Below are positions 8,560-18,201 of a DNA stretch of 64,000 nucleotides, piece by piece; within the stretch, counting starts at the first letter, position 1; each line of letters begins with the position of its first letter. Source of the stretch: an uncultured Flaviramulus sp. GTDB taxonomy: Bacteria; Bacteroidota; Bacteroidia; Flavobacteriales; Flavobacteriaceae. The position numbers and the translations under genes were made by a program. The stretch lies in contig CANLXL010000001.1 of NCBI GenBank assembly GCA_947495125.1, positions 310,001 to 374,000 of the forward strand. Reading direction: 5' to 3'. The notes below the pieces were generated by a model, which worked only from the letters and a program-made list of their open reading frames with translations, ran no database searches and was not told where the DNA came from.

Positions 8560-9267
8560 TTATTTTTTCGTTTTAATAATTTTTCTAACTGATGGCGAAC
8601 TTGTAAACCATAATAAAAAGCCACTCAAAACAGTAACTAACCCTAAAAGAGAAAAAGCTCTTAAAACAATGGTGTTAAAGTTGTCTCTACCTTCATAATC
8701 CATTGTATGGGTCATCCATAAAAAATCGAACCAACGCCAACTTCGATGTCTAACAGTTTGAAATTTTCCATCTTTAATGGAGATATAAGCTTTGATGGAC
8801 TCATCTGCTTTATATGATATAACATGAGCTGGCAATAATCGTTCTCTATATTCGTGATGCTTACCAACTTCATTGATTTGTTCAATAGTTTCTACTTCCA
8901 AATCGCTTTTCATGTGGTTTTTAGCTATATATAACGCTTCATCTTTTGTGATGTGATTTTTTGGGTTTCCATCAATGGCATTATATAGTTGATTGTTATT
9001 TATCCAATAAAATGGTGTATTACCAATGTCTCGTAACTCAATAGTATTTAAACCGCCTGAAACATTTAATTGTGCTGGACTAATAAGGTTATTGAATGAT
9101 TTCGGTTGATAATCAGGATTTTTAAATTGGTCTCCATGAATTTCATCAATATCAGTCCAACTAAAATATAAGCCACTCGCTGTCCATAGTAAAAACTGAA
9201 TACCTAAAAACAAACCTAAATAGCGATGCGTTTTTCTAATTTTTAGTGCTGTGTGTCTATTTACCAT
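8560..9267 (-). CDS. PepSY domain-containing membrane protein
   Basis: This 235-aa protein has an N-terminal helix (YLGLFLGIQFLLWTASGLYFSW), a periplasmic part with a PepSY-like repeat (ITKDEALYIAKNHMKSDLEVE, HVISYKADESIKAYISIKDG) and a C-terminal helix (ALSLLGLVTVLSGFLLW-like, then FTSSPSVRK). RWFDFLWMTHTMDY is typical of PepSY-associated membrane proteins found in copper and iron loci. A role in metal reduction or efflux is likely but not proven. It lies 6 nt before the adaptor gene and 6 nt after the ATPase gene, so it belongs to the same operon. Confidence 0.78.
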   Translation of the reverse strand: MVNRHTALKIRKTHRYLGLFLGIQFLLWTASGLYFSWTDIDEIHGDQFKNPDYQPKSFNNLISPAQLNVSGGLNTIELRDIGNTPFYWINNNQLYNAIDGNPKNHITKDEALYIAKNHMKSDLEVETIEQINEVGKHHEYRERLLPAHVISYKADESIKAYISIKDGKFQTVRHRSWRWFDFLWMTHTMDYEGRDNFNTIVLRAFSLLGLVTVLSGFLLWFTSSPSVRKIIKTKK

Positions 9268-9273
9268 ATTCGT

Positions 9274-11766
9274 TTATATTTTAATATTCCTTAATCTTAA
9301 TGCGTTTGCAATAACCGAAACTGAACTAAAACTCATAGCCAAAGCTGCAATCATTGGAGATAGTACCAGCCCAAATACTGGATATAAAACACCTGCTGCA
9401 ACTGGTACACCCAATACATTATATACAAAAGCAAAAAATAGATTCTGCTTTATATTTTTAACAACACCATGACTTAACTTTTTCGACTTTACAATGCCTT
9501 GTAAATCTCCTTTCACTAATGTTATTGCTGCACTTTCAATAGCAACATCTGTTCCTGTACCCATAGCAATACCAACATCCGATTGGGCTAAAGCTGGGGC
9601 ATCGTTAATCCCATCTCCTGCCATGACTACTACTTTCCCTTGTGATTGCAGTAATTCTATTTCTTTGAGTTTATCTTCTGGAAGACATTCAGCTTTATAG
9701 TGTTTTAGATGCAACTGGTCTGCTACTGCTTTTGCGGTATTTTTGTTATCTCCAGTCAGCATTATTACGTCAACACCATTGTTTTGAAGTGCTGTAATAG
9801 CCTTTTGACTTGTTGTTTTAATTGCATCGAAAATAGTAACATAGCCTACAGCCTTATTCTCTACTGTGATGTATGAAACTGTTTTACCTTGTTCTTGTTC
9901 AGCTAAAACTTTGTTTGCCAAACTCCCAGGGATGTCAACGGTATATTGCTCTAATAACTTTGCATTACCTAAAGCAACCTTTTTATTTCCAACAGTACCA
10001 ACAACCCCCTTTCCTGCTATTGCTTGAAAATCATTTACTTTAGTAATAGATACCTTTTTTGATTTACCATAGTTTACGATGGCTTCTGCTAAAGGGTGTT
10101 CGCTATATTGGTTCAATGATGTTATATATTCTACTAAAACTGTTTCCTCTACATCATCGGTTGCTATAATTTTTTCAACAGAAGGTTTTCCTTCGGTTAT
10201 AGTACCTGTTTTATCTACAATTAAGGTATCAACCTTATTCATTTTTTCTAAGGCTTCTGCATTCTTAATCAAAACACCAGATTGTGCGCCTCTTCCAACA
10301 CCAACCATGACCGACATTGGTGTGGCTAAACCTAATGCACAAGGACAGGCAATAATTAATACAGCAATGGCATTGACAAAAGCAAAAACATAAGCTGGTT
10401 CTGGACCAAATACAGCCCAAACAATAAATGTTATTACAGATACAACTAATACAATTGGGACAAAATATTTAGAGATTCTATCAGCTAACTTCTGAATTGG
10501 TGCTTTTGAACGACTTGCATTATTAACCATGTGAATAATTTGAGACAGTAAGGTTTCTGCACCAACCTTTTCAGCTTTCATTACAAATGATTTTGTACCA
10601 TTGATTGTACCAGAACTTACTTTGTCATCTACATTTTTATCTACAGGAATAGGCTCTCCCGTAATCATAGATTCATCTATACTACTATGCCCTTCTACAA
10701 TACTACCATCAACTGGAATTTTTTCTCCTGGCTTTACACGTAATAAATTGCCTTGTTCAATTTTATCAATCGCAATTAATTTATCCTCCCCATCACTTAC
10801 TAAGGTCGCAGTTGATGGCACTAACTTTAATAATTCCTTTATCGCTCCACTTGTTTGACTATGCGCTTTAGCTTCTAATAATTGTCCTAATAATACTAAT
10901 GTGAGAATTACAGTTGTAGCTTCAAAATATACAAATACGTTACCATCAGTAGTTTTAAAATCTTGCGGAAACACATCTGGAAACAACATAGCAAATACAC
11001 TAAATATCCATGCAATTCCAGACCCAATTCCTATAAGTGTAAACATATTAAGGTTCAACGTTTTTATGGAAGTCCAAGCACGTTCAAAAAACATCCAAGT
11101 CGCATAAAACACTATTGGAATTGATAAAACAAATTGAATCCAGTTCCATTGCTTTTGTTCTAAAACAGCATATAACGGATTGTTATTTAGCATTTCTGAC
11201 ATGGCTATTAAAAATATGGGAACGGTAAAGGCTACAGCGACCCAAAACTTTTTTAATAGCTTCTTATAGGTCTTATCTTCTTCTGAAGTATCAGCTTCCA
11301 ATGGCACTAAATCCATCCCACAAATAGGGCAAGAACCAGGTTCATCATTAATAATTTCAGAATGCATAGGACATGTAAATTGAACACTTGAAGGGACAAT
11401 ACTTCTTTCTTCTATCAAGTCCATTCCACACACAGGACAATTCCCTGCTTTATCATAGGTTTTATCTCCTTCACAATGCATAGGACAGTAAAAAGTACCC
11501 GTGCCTTTCCCTTTTGGAGCTTCTTCTTTCTTTAACTCCTTATGATGATGTTCTCCTATATTATGTATGCTATATCTGTCACTATCTTTCTTTAAGACTT
11601 CCTGAAAAGTTTCTAAAGAAATATGCGATTCCATTTCAATAGTCGCTTCTGATTTTTCTAAATCGACTATTGCATTTGAAACACCTTCCACTTTTGAAAG
11701 CGTTTCCTCTACATGACTTCGACAACCGTTACACGTCATTCCATGTATGTGATATGTATGTTTCAT
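9274..11766 (-). CDS. copA: Copper-translocating P1B-type ATPase
   Basis: This inner-membrane ATPase pumps Cu(I) from cytoplasm to periplasm. The start at 11766 ([15 protein letters not shown]) places the N-terminal HMA domain at the usual position; ten codons further upstream are open but look untranslated. Two heavy-metal-binding motifs follow ([15 protein letters not shown] and [17 protein letters not shown]). Then come the membrane helices, TGEPIPV of the actuator domain, the CPC metal site ([10 protein letters not shown]), the phosphorylated Asp in DKTGTITEG, and [10 protein letters not shown]. The length is 830 aa. Having two such metal-binding motifs after an HMA domain is longer than the minimal family layout. 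Confidence 0.93.
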   Translation of the reverse strand: MKHTYHIHGMTCNGCRSHVEETLSKVEGVSNAIVDLEKSEATIEMESHISLETFQEVLKKDSDRYSIHNIGEHHHKELKKEEAPKGKGTGTFYCPMHCEGDKTYDKAGNCPVCGMDLIEERSIVPSSVQFTCPMHSEIINDEPGSCPICGMDLVPLEADTSEEDKTYKKLLKKFWVAVAFTVPIFLIAMSEMLNNNPLYAVLEQKQWNWIQFVLSIPIVFYATWMFFERAWTSIKTLNLNMFTLIGIGSGIAWIFSVFAMLFPDVFPQDFKTTDGNVFVYFEATTVILTLVLLGQLLEAKAHSQTSGAIKELLKLVPSTATLVSDGEDKLIAIDKIEQGNLLRVKPGEKIPVDGSIVEGHSSIDESMITGEPIPVDKNVDDKVSSGTINGTKSFVMKAEKVGAETLLSQIIHMVNNASRSKAPIQKLADRISKYFVPIVLVVSVITFIVWAVFGPEPAYVFAFVNAIAVLIIACPCALGLATPMSVMVGVGRGAQSGVLIKNAEALEKMNKVDTLIVDKTGTITEGKPSVEKIIATDDVEETVLVEYITSLNQYSEHPLAEAIVNYGKSKKVSITKVNDFQAIAGKGVVGTVGNKKVALGNAKLLEQYTVDIPGSLANKVLAEQEQGKTVSYITVENKAVGYVTIFDAIKTTSQKAITALQNNGVDVIMLTGDNKNTAKAVADQLHLKHYKAECLPEDKLKEIELLQSQGKVVVMAGDGINDAPALAQSDVGIAMGTGTDVAIESAAITLVKGDLQGIVKSKKLSHGVVKNIKQNLFFAFVYNVLGVPVAAGVLYPVFGLVLSPMIAALAMSFSSVSVIANALRLRNIKI

Positions 11767-11843
11767 TTTTTTATAAATTTTAGAATTAACTCCCAAAACT
11801 ATATTTACTTCAGAGTTGTTGCTTTTCTAATTATGATTAATTT

Positions 11844-12401
11844 TTATATAATTTTGTCTAATTCTTTTCTATTCCAATCTTGTAACTTTTTATATTGTGA
11901 CATTGACATACCAGTTACAGATTTAAACTGCTTCGCCAAATGACTACTATTATTATAATTAAGGCTATAAGCTATTTCAGAAAAGTTTAACTGATTTATT
12001 TGAATATGTTCTTTTACTTTTTCAATTTTTAAATTGATAAGGTATTTTTCAAGTGTTATTCCTTCTGATTTACTAAAATATCTACTTAACGAAGCATAGC
12101 TCTTTCCTAATTCTTTTGGTAATTCTGAAAGTATATTCTCTACATCATTTTTCTCTATCTTTTGAATCATCGATATTTTAATTTTTTCAATTAATACTTC
12201 TGATGCTTTATTAATGAGTTCAAAACCTTCAATTTTCAACAATTCTTCAAGTTTTACAAAATCAATCTCTTTCTCTCCTTGTACAACAACTTTTCCAAGT
12301 TCAACAGACTCAACTTCTAACCCTTCACTTCTAAGTTGCTGTTCAACAATTGTTTTACAACGATTACAAACCATATTCTTTATACTCAGTGTATGCCTCA
12401 T
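11844..12401 (-). CDS. AraC-family regulator with an N-terminal HMA-like metal motif
   Basis: The protein has 185 aa. Residues of about 1-70 look like a degenerate HMA domain (LSIKNMVCNRCKTIVEQQL, with a CxxC), followed by VESVELGKVVVQ and KLEELLKIEGFEL as in the beta-alpha-beta fold. Residues of about 80-185 are an AraC-type double helix-turn-helix (KSYASLSRYFSKSEGITLEKY, then FSEIAYSLNYNNSSHLAKQF). A metal-binding sensor fused to an AraC DNA-binding domain fits a copper-responsive activator of this operon. It lies within the operon, 2 nt after the TolC gene and 77 nt before the ATPase gene. Confidence 0.82.
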   Translation of the reverse strand: MRHTLSIKNMVCNRCKTIVEQQLRSEGLEVESVELGKVVVQGEKEIDFVKLEELLKIEGFELINKASEVLIEKIKISMIQKIEKNDVENILSELPKELGKSYASLSRYFSKSEGITLEKYLINLKIEKVKEHIQINQLNFSEIAYSLNYNNSSHLAKQFKSVTGMSMSQYKKLQDWNRKELDKII

Positions 12402-12403
12402 AA

Positions 12404-13621
12404 TTATTCCGTCAAATAGTTAATAATTGTTGATTGCACATAATAGTTCTTCACAGATTCTATTTGATTAATTTGAAACTTTAATTGTAATTCTTGGATG
12501 TCTAAAACATCATTAAAATCAATCGTTCCTGTTTCATAACTTTTTATCAAAATGTCTTCTGCATCTTTTGCTTGTTTTAAGTTTTTGGCTTGCGTATCAT
12601 AACTAATTCGTGAAGCTATTCTGTTATTAATTGCTTTTGATAAAGCAGTTTCTAAAACATTTTCTCTTTCTTGTTTCTGGAATGTAATTTCTTGTTGTTT
12701 TAAAGCATTCTGTTTAGTTTGAGACTTATTTTTCTTATTGAAAATCGGAATTGAAAGGGACACCATAGGCATAACAATATCTTTTCCGTTATCACTAAAA
12801 TTCATGTTTGGTCGTTCTGAGACCGAGACATAATCCAACCCAAAACCAATCATTGGCTTACTATCTTTTTGATTTAATAATTCGGATTGTTCTACAGATT
12901 GAAACAACTTATCATACTTAGTCAATTCAGGATGTAGGGCTAAATTCCCAGAATCATTTAGAGTATCATTTAGCGGTATAGTCAATTCATTTATTAAATC
13001 AATTTCAACAGACTTTTCTCTATTTAAAAGCTTATTGAATGTTGTTTGTTCTGCTAAATACAACTGCGCCAATACTTGCTTAGATTGCTCTAATTCGTTC
13101 TGTCTCATCTGCAATCTTAATACATCAACTGCTGAAGCTTTACCTACTTCAAGAGACGTTAAAGCCAATGTTTCGTAGGTTTTAAGTAATGCAATATTGT
13201 CATCTAAAACCCTTTGTTTTGTTTTAAGGGCATAGAGGTTATAGTAAGACTGAGATACAGAAGCTACTAACTTACGTTTTGCAATCGTAATATCTTCATA
13301 TTTAGCATCCGCCAATGAGTTAACATAATTTTCTCTGGCAGTAATAGAGCCAAACCAAGGCATCATTTGTTTTGCAGAAATTTTAAAACGTTGCGCTCCA
13401 GTTCTTGTTTCAGGTTCACTTACAAAATAGCCTACTCCAAATTCGGTGTTTGGAATGGTATTAACTTCATTTACTTTTTCTGAAACTATACTATATTGTA
13501 ATTCAAATTTCTGAATCTCTGGATTATTCGCTAATGCTTCATTAATTAATATTTCCAACTGTTGCCCATTTGAAAAATTAAATGTCATTAGACCAAGAAG
13601 TATTAATACTAATCTTTTCAT
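12404..13621 (-). CDS. cusC: TolC-family outer-membrane channel (CusC-like)
   Basis: The 405-aa precursor has a signal peptide (LILLGLMTFNFSNGQ). The two-fold repeat of long helices typical of TolC proteins is present: EILINEALANNPEIQKFELQ near the start, KRKLVASVSQSYYNLYALKTK, and ILIKSYETGTIDFNDVLDIQ near the end. It should form the outer-membrane duct of the metal efflux complex. The start codon overlaps the CusA stop by 4 nt (ATGA), so the two are translationally coupled. Confidence 0.88.
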   Translation of the reverse strand: MKRLVLILLGLMTFNFSNGQQLEILINEALANNPEIQKFELQYSIVSEKVNEVNTIPNTEFGVGYFVSEPETRTGAQRFKISAKQMMPWFGSITARENYVNSLADAKYEDITIAKRKLVASVSQSYYNLYALKTKQRVLDDNIALLKTYETLALTSLEVGKASAVDVLRLQMRQNELEQSKQVLAQLYLAEQTTFNKLLNREKSVEIDLINELTIPLNDTLNDSGNLALHPELTKYDKLFQSVEQSELLNQKDSKPMIGFGLDYVSVSERPNMNFSDNGKDIVMPMVSLSIPIFNKKNKSQTKQNALKQQEITFQKQERENVLETALSKAINNRIASRISYDTQAKNLKQAKDAEDILIKSYETGTIDFNDVLDIQELQLKFQINQIESVKNYYVQSTIINYLTE

Positions 13622-16600
13622 TTTGCTACTTTTTTAAGTTGTAATTCTGCTTTCCAACTGTATAAAACTGGAACAACAAATAGAGTGATTAAGGCAATGA
13701 GCATACCTCCAAAGCTTGGAATTGCCATAGGAATCATAATATCACTACCACGTCCCGTTGATGTTAGTACTGGCAATAGTGCTAATATGGTAGTTGCAGT
13801 TGTCATTAAACAAGGTCTAATACGCTTTTCTCCTGCCTCTATTACAGATGCTCTTACATCATTCTTGTTCGTTGGTTTATTCCTATCAAATATTTGAGTG
13901 AGATAAGTTGCCATAACAACGCCATCATCAGTAGCTATCCCAAACAAGGCTATAAAACCAACCCAAACAGCTACACTTAAATTAATAGGATGCATCTGGA
14001 ACAAGTCTCTTAGGTTTTCGCCAAAGAAATTGAAGTTTAAAAACCAGTTTTGACCATATAACCAAATCATGATAAAACCTCCTGCAAAGGCAACGGCTAT
14101 TCCTGTAAATACCATAAAAGAGGTTGCTACTGAACGAAACTGAAAATATAGGATTAAGAAGATAATGAACAATGCCAATGGTACTACAACCGATAAGGTT
14201 TTTTCTGCTCGTAATTGATTTTCATAAGTTCCTGTAAATTGATAGTTAATTCCTTTAGGAACTACTAATTCTCCTGAATCAATTTTTTGTTGAATTAAGG
14301 TTTGTGCATTTTCAACAACATTAACTTCTGCATACCCATCTAATTTATCGAACAACACATAACCCACTAAAAAAGTATCCTCGCTCTTAATGACTTGCGC
14401 CCCTTGTTCGTAACGAATGGTTGCTAATTCACTCAATGGAACTGGGCTTCCTTTCTCTACTGGGATATAAATGTTTTCTAAATCTGAAGGATTGCCTCGT
14501 AATTCTCTTGGATAACGCACTCTAACACCGTAACGTTCTCTCCCCTCTACAGTTTGAGTTAATACCATACCGCCTATAGCAACTTTCAGTACGTTTTGGA
14601 CATCATCTATGGATATACCATAACGAGCCAATTTCTCCCTATCTATATCAATTAATAAATAAGGCTTTCCGACTATTCTGTCTGCAAATACAGCTTCAAC
14701 TTTAACACCTTCTGCTTGTTTTAAAATATCTTCTAACTGAACACCAAAAGCCTCAATTTGCTTTAAATCCTGCCCTTTTACCTTAATTCCCATTGGAGCA
14801 CGCATACCTGTTTGTAACATTACTAAACGTGTCTCTATGGGCTGTAACTTAGGAGCTGATGTAACTCCAGGCAACTTAGTTACACGCACAATCTCCTTCC
14901 AGATGTCATTTGGATTTTTTATTTCTGGTCTCCAGTTTCTATAGAACTCTCCACTACTATCTTCTATTAATTGTACTCTAACTATATCAGGATTTAGTGC
15001 ACTGTTTTTATCAGAGTTATTAGGGTTAGCTACAAAACTTCCGTCTTTCAACTCAAACAAACCATCTTCATTAACCCTATAGCGTTGACGCTCTCCACCT
15101 GTATTCAACATATATTCAGGTTTATATTGAATCATGTTCTCATACATTGATAATGGAGCTGGGTCTAAAGCAGATTCGGTACGTCCAGCTTTCCCAACTA
15201 CGGTTTTAATCTCTGGAATACTTGCCACAGCCATATCTAATTGCTGAAGCACTCGTTTGTTTTCTTCCACTCCTGAATGTGGCATGGAAGTAGGCATGAG
15301 TAAAAAAGAACCTTCGTTTAATGATGGCATAAATTCTTTGCCTGTATTTTTCATTATGAAAAATCCACCAATCACAATGAGTGTTGGAATAGATAGGAAT
15401 AAGATTTTATTAGCCAATGCCCATTGTAAAATGCGAGTATAATACCTTCTAAATAATGTAAACACACCTAATAAGCCAAAACATATCAACCCAACAAAAA
15501 TGAGATTCCAAAAGATGCTTTTATCAACACCTAAAGGTCTCCAGTATTCAGCAAGAAGGAAGACGATTGTTACTGCTGAAATAACAATATTTATAAGGTT
15601 CGCTCTTTTTTCTGAAAGTTGTCCATTAGATTTTAATAGGGCTGTAATGCCAAATGCAATCAATATAAGACCGATCCAATATCCAGAGATTATTGTTACA
15701 ATGCCTATTATGATTAAAAGCCCATTTACTAAATAATTAAATGTCTTTTTTATATTTTTCTTTTTAAATAGAAATGCTGCAAATGGTGGTATCAGGAATA
15801 AGGCAACTATTATAGAAGCAGTTAAAGCAAAAGTTTTTGTAAATGCCAGTGGTCTAAACAATTTTCCTTCTGCACCTATCATTGTAAACACAGGAATAAA
15901 ACTTATAATAGTGGTCATAACTGCCGTTACAATTGCCCCTGAAACTTCAGCGGTTGCATTATAAACCACAGTATTTATTGGTAAATTTTCTTTACTTTCA
16001 TCTAAGTGCCTAATTATATTTTCTGAAAGAATAACACCAACATCTACCATCGTACCAATAGCAATAGCAATACCAGATAAGGCTACAATGTTTGCATCAA
16101 CTCCAAAGAGTTTCATAGCTATAAACACCATTAAAACAGCAACAGGTAATAAGCCAGAAATAAGAACTGAAGCTCGTAAATTGAACACCATAATAATGAT
16201 GACCAAAATTGTTATCAATATCTCTAAAGTTAAAGCTTCATTGAGTGTTCCTAACGTTTCTTGTATCAATTCTGTTCGGTCATAAAAAGGCACAATAGTA
16301 AGTTGAGATGTTTTTCCATCGCTCAATACTTTTGAAGGTAATCCAGAACTTAATTCACTTATTTTTTCTTTTACATTTGTGATGACTTCCATTGGATTTG
16401 CACCATAACGAGCTACAACCACTCCTCCAACAACTTCAGCACCCTCCTTATCTAAAATACCTCTTCTTGTTGCTGCACCTAAAGACACATTTCCAATATC
16501 TTTAATTCTAATTGCTGTATAATTTTCAGAAGTTATAACAGCATTTTCTATATCTGAAATGGATTTAATATAGCCTAACCCTCTAACCAAATATTCCGCT

Positions 16601-17331
16601 TGGTTAATCTCTAAGGTTTGTGCTCCAATATCTTTATTGCTTTCTTTTACTGCTTTTACAATATGGTGCAAACCAATATTGTATTGTCGCATTAATTCAG
16701 GATTAACATCAACTTGATATTCTTGAACATACCCACCTATCGAAGCAACTTCTGAAACACCGCTTGCTGATGACAAAGCATACTTTACATAGTAATCTTG
16801 AATACTCCGTAATTCATGTAAATCCCAACCACCAGTTACATTTCCGTTTTCATCTCTTCCTTCGAGCGTGTACCAAAATATTTGACCTAAGCCAGTAGCA
16901 TCTGGGCCCAAAGCTGGATTTACACCTTCTGGAAGTAATCCACTTGGTAGTGAGTTTAATTTTTCAAGAATCCGACTTCGACTCCAATAAAATTCTACAT
17001 CTTCTTCAAATATGATATAGATACTGGAAAATCCGAACATAGATGAGCTACGAATGGTTTTTACTCCTGGTATTCCCAATAATGAGGTGGTCAATGGGTA
17101 GGTAATTTGGTCTTCAATATCTTGTGGGGAGCGACCATCCCATTTTGTAAAAACGATTTGTTGATTTTCCCCAATATCAGGGATGGCATCAACGGCTACA
17201 GGGTTACTTGGTAAAAAACCAGTATCCCAATTAAAAGGAGCGTTTACAGTTCCCCATCCTATAAAAAGAACGAGCAATAAAACTGCTACAAGTTTATTTT
17301 CTATTAAAAATTTTATGCTTTTATTTAGCAT
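13618..17331 (-). CDS. cusA: CusA/CzcA-family heavy-metal efflux RND pump
   Basis: The pump has 1237 aa, longer than the usual ~1040. It shows the family's start (FLIENKLVAVLLLVLFIGWG), DAIPDIGENQQIVFTKWDGRSPQDIEDQ split over two blocks, PGVKTIRSSSMFG, the helix-4 region VALSGIAIAIGTMVDVGVIL with its proton-relay acidic residue, and GIATDDGVVMATYL in the second half. The porter loop has MPTSMPHSG and a Met at LQTGMRAPMGIKV. Extra length comes from an insertion of several membrane segments around residues 520-640 (NYLVNGLLIIIGIVTIISGY and later), not present in the minimal pump. It works with the TolC and CusB-like genes of the same operon to expel Cu/Ag. Confidence 0.9.
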   Translation of the reverse strand: MLNKSIKFLIENKLVAVLLLVLFIGWGTVNAPFNWDTGFLPSNPVAVDAIPDIGENQQIVFTKWDGRSPQDIEDQITYPLTTSLLGIPGVKTIRSSSMFGFSSIYIIFEEDVEFYWSRSRILEKLNSLPSGLLPEGVNPALGPDATGLGQIFWYTLEGRDENGNVTGGWDLHELRSIQDYYVKYALSSASGVSEVASIGGYVQEYQVDVNPELMRQYNIGLHHIVKAVKESNKDIGAQTLEINQAEYLVRGLGYIKSISDIENAVITSENYTAIRIKDIGNVSLGAATRRGILDKEGAEVVGGVVVARYGANPMEVITNVKEKISELSSGLPSKVLSDGKTSQLTIVPFYDRTELIQETLGTLNEALTLEILITILVIIIMVFNLRASVLISGLLPVAVLMVFIAMKLFGVDANIVALSGIAIAIGTMVDVGVILSENIIRHLDESKENLPINTVVYNATAEVSGAIVTAVMTTIISFIPVFTMIGAEGKLFRPLAFTKTFALTASIIVALFLIPPFAAFLFKKKNIKKTFNYLVNGLLIIIGIVTIISGYWIGLILIAFGITALLKSNGQLSEKRANLINIVISAVTIVFLLAEYWRPLGVDKSIFWNLIFVGLICFGLLGVFTLFRRYYTRILQWALANKILFLSIPTLIVIGGFFIMKNTGKEFMPSLNEGSFLLMPTSMPHSGVEENKRVLQQLDMAVASIPEIKTVVGKAGRTESALDPAPLSMYENMIQYKPEYMLNTGGERQRYRVNEDGLFELKDGSFVANPNNSDKNSALNPDIVRVQLIEDSSGEFYRNWRPEIKNPNDIWKEIVRVTKLPGVTSAPKLQPIETRLVMLQTGMRAPMGIKVKGQDLKQIEAFGVQLEDILKQAEGVKVEAVFADRIVGKPYLLIDIDREKLARYGISIDDVQNVLKVAIGGMVLTQTVEGRERYGVRVRYPRELRGNPSDLENIYIPVEKGSPVPLSELATIRYEQGAQVIKSEDTFLVGYVLFDKLDGYAEVNVVENAQTLIQQKIDSGELVVPKGINYQFTGTYENQLRAEKTLSVVVPLALFIIFLILYFQFRSVATSFMVFTGIAVAFAGGFIMIWLYGQNWFLNFNFFGENLRDLFQMHPINLSVAVWVGFIALFGIATDDGVVMATYLTQIFDRNKPTNKNDVRASVIEAGEKRIRPCLMTTATTILALLPVLTSTGRGSDIMIPMAIPSFGGMLIALITLFVVPVLYSWKAELQLKKVAK

Positions 17332-17389
17332 TGTGTATGATTATTAAACAGTTAGACATTGATGTTAGAAAAACATCGAATACAACAAA

Positions 17390-17418
17390 TTATCCTTATA
17401 GCATGTACTATAGGATAA
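17390..17418. promoter_or_regulatory. Imperfect inverted repeat upstream of the copper operon
   Basis: TTATCCTTATAG (17390-17401) and CTATAGGATAA (17408-17418) are inverted copies with one bulged base and a 6-nt spacer. The site lies 59-87 bases upstream of the CusA start codon and 20 nt past the stop of the HYC_CC_PP gene. It could be an operator for the AraC regulator, or a weak terminator of the upstream gene; T-run support is poor. Confidence 0.35.
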
Positions 17419-17437
17419 ACAGTCTATTGTTTAAAAA

Positions 17438-17851
17438 TCAAATTAAATAGGTCTCGTCAAGCTTGAAGATTTGCCTTATGACGAGTGGCGGTTTGTATTC
17501 TTCGTAAGAAGATACATTTTTATTTAAACCTTCAAAAAGATTAATATAAGTAGATATAAATGAAGCTATAAATACTTGTTGGTCGAAAGTTAATTTATCA
17601 AAAGATATTTTTAACTCATCCTGACCTTTAACAGTAATTTGTTCATCTGTACAACAATTCTTTTTTGTAACAGCACAATCAGCACTTGAAGGGTTTTGCA
17701 TTTCCATGCCACAACCTTTTGCTTTATGGAATACAGCAGTCTCAACCAAAGTACCTCCACAATAGTGCATATCTATTGTAAACGACATTGTAGAAAATAA
17801 GACTACAAAAGTCATTAAGAATGACATTATTTTATGGAATACTTGTTTCAT
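17438..17851 (-). CDS. HYC_CC_PP family protein
   Basis: This 137-aa exported protein has a signal-type helix (MSFLMTFVVLFSTMSF) and the family signature in order: MHYCGG, a Cys-rich centre (CGMEM, DCAVTKKNCCTDEQI) and the PP of YKPPLVIRQ near the C-terminus. The family is found in Bacteroidota next to copper genes. The His and Cys residues suggest periplasmic metal binding; no reaction is known. It lies 106 nt upstream of the pump gene on the same strand, so it may be the first gene of the copper transcript or have its own promoter. Confidence 0.82.
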   Translation of the reverse strand: MKQVFHKIMSFLMTFVVLFSTMSFTIDMHYCGGTLVETAVFHKAKGCGMEMQNPSSADCAVTKKNCCTDEQITVKGQDELKISFDKLTFDQQVFIASFISTYINLFEGLNKNVSSYEEYKPPLVIRQIFKLDETYLI

Positions 17852-17974
17852 ATTACAGACAAAGATATAAAATCCCTCTTCATCTCAACTTGATTTAACT
17901 TATATTTAATAGCGTAAGAATAAAGACTATCCCAAACAATTAAAAAATCAACTAACTCATAAACAAAGTCATTT

Positions 17975-18155
17975 AGTCTTAAATATGCTCTCGAATACTC
18001 ACTAGTATACAGAAACACACAACTACATTTACAAAATAAAGACACGTACAAAATGAGCATACAGATGTACACCGTTAAATAGAAATGTAAATTGATAAGC
18101 TACTGGAGGTACCACAAAAAAATCCCGAAACATTACTGTTTACGGGATTTTTTGT
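17975..18155 (+). repeat. ~180-bp direct repeat, copy 2 (possible attachment site of a genomic island)
   Basis: It has the same orientation and layout as the copy at 6100-6281. The 27-base block is identical at 17975-18001, the middle is diverged, and the 36-base block is identical at 18096-18131. The two copies bracket the whole copper cluster, as attachment sites bracket an island. No integrase gene lies between them. Confidence 0.6.
18116..18152. terminator. Terminator hairpin inside repeat copy 2
   Basis: Same stem as in copy 1 (AAAATCCCG, AAACA / TGTTT, CGGGATTTT), but with the loop TTAC. The two base changes between copies fall in the loop only. On the minus strand it can end the GT2 transcript. 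Confidence 0.7.
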
Positions 18156-18201
18156 TCAAAAACTATCGATCATTCAAAACACCAAAAAAATCATATAATA
18201 T

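Larger units (their letters stand above)
17852..18201. other. Non-coding stretch containing repeat copy 2
   Basis: These 350 bases hold the promoter region of the HYC_CC_PP gene and, from 17975 to 18155, repeat copy 2 with its terminator. A 74-codon open frame crosses it on the minus strand but is judged chance. Confidence 0.6.

Noticed and set aside
17848-18072. A 74-codon minus-strand open frame across repeat copy 2
   Set aside because: The same block in copy 1 continues into a different reading with an early stop, it ends over the HYC_CC_PP start, and its composition is not protein-like.
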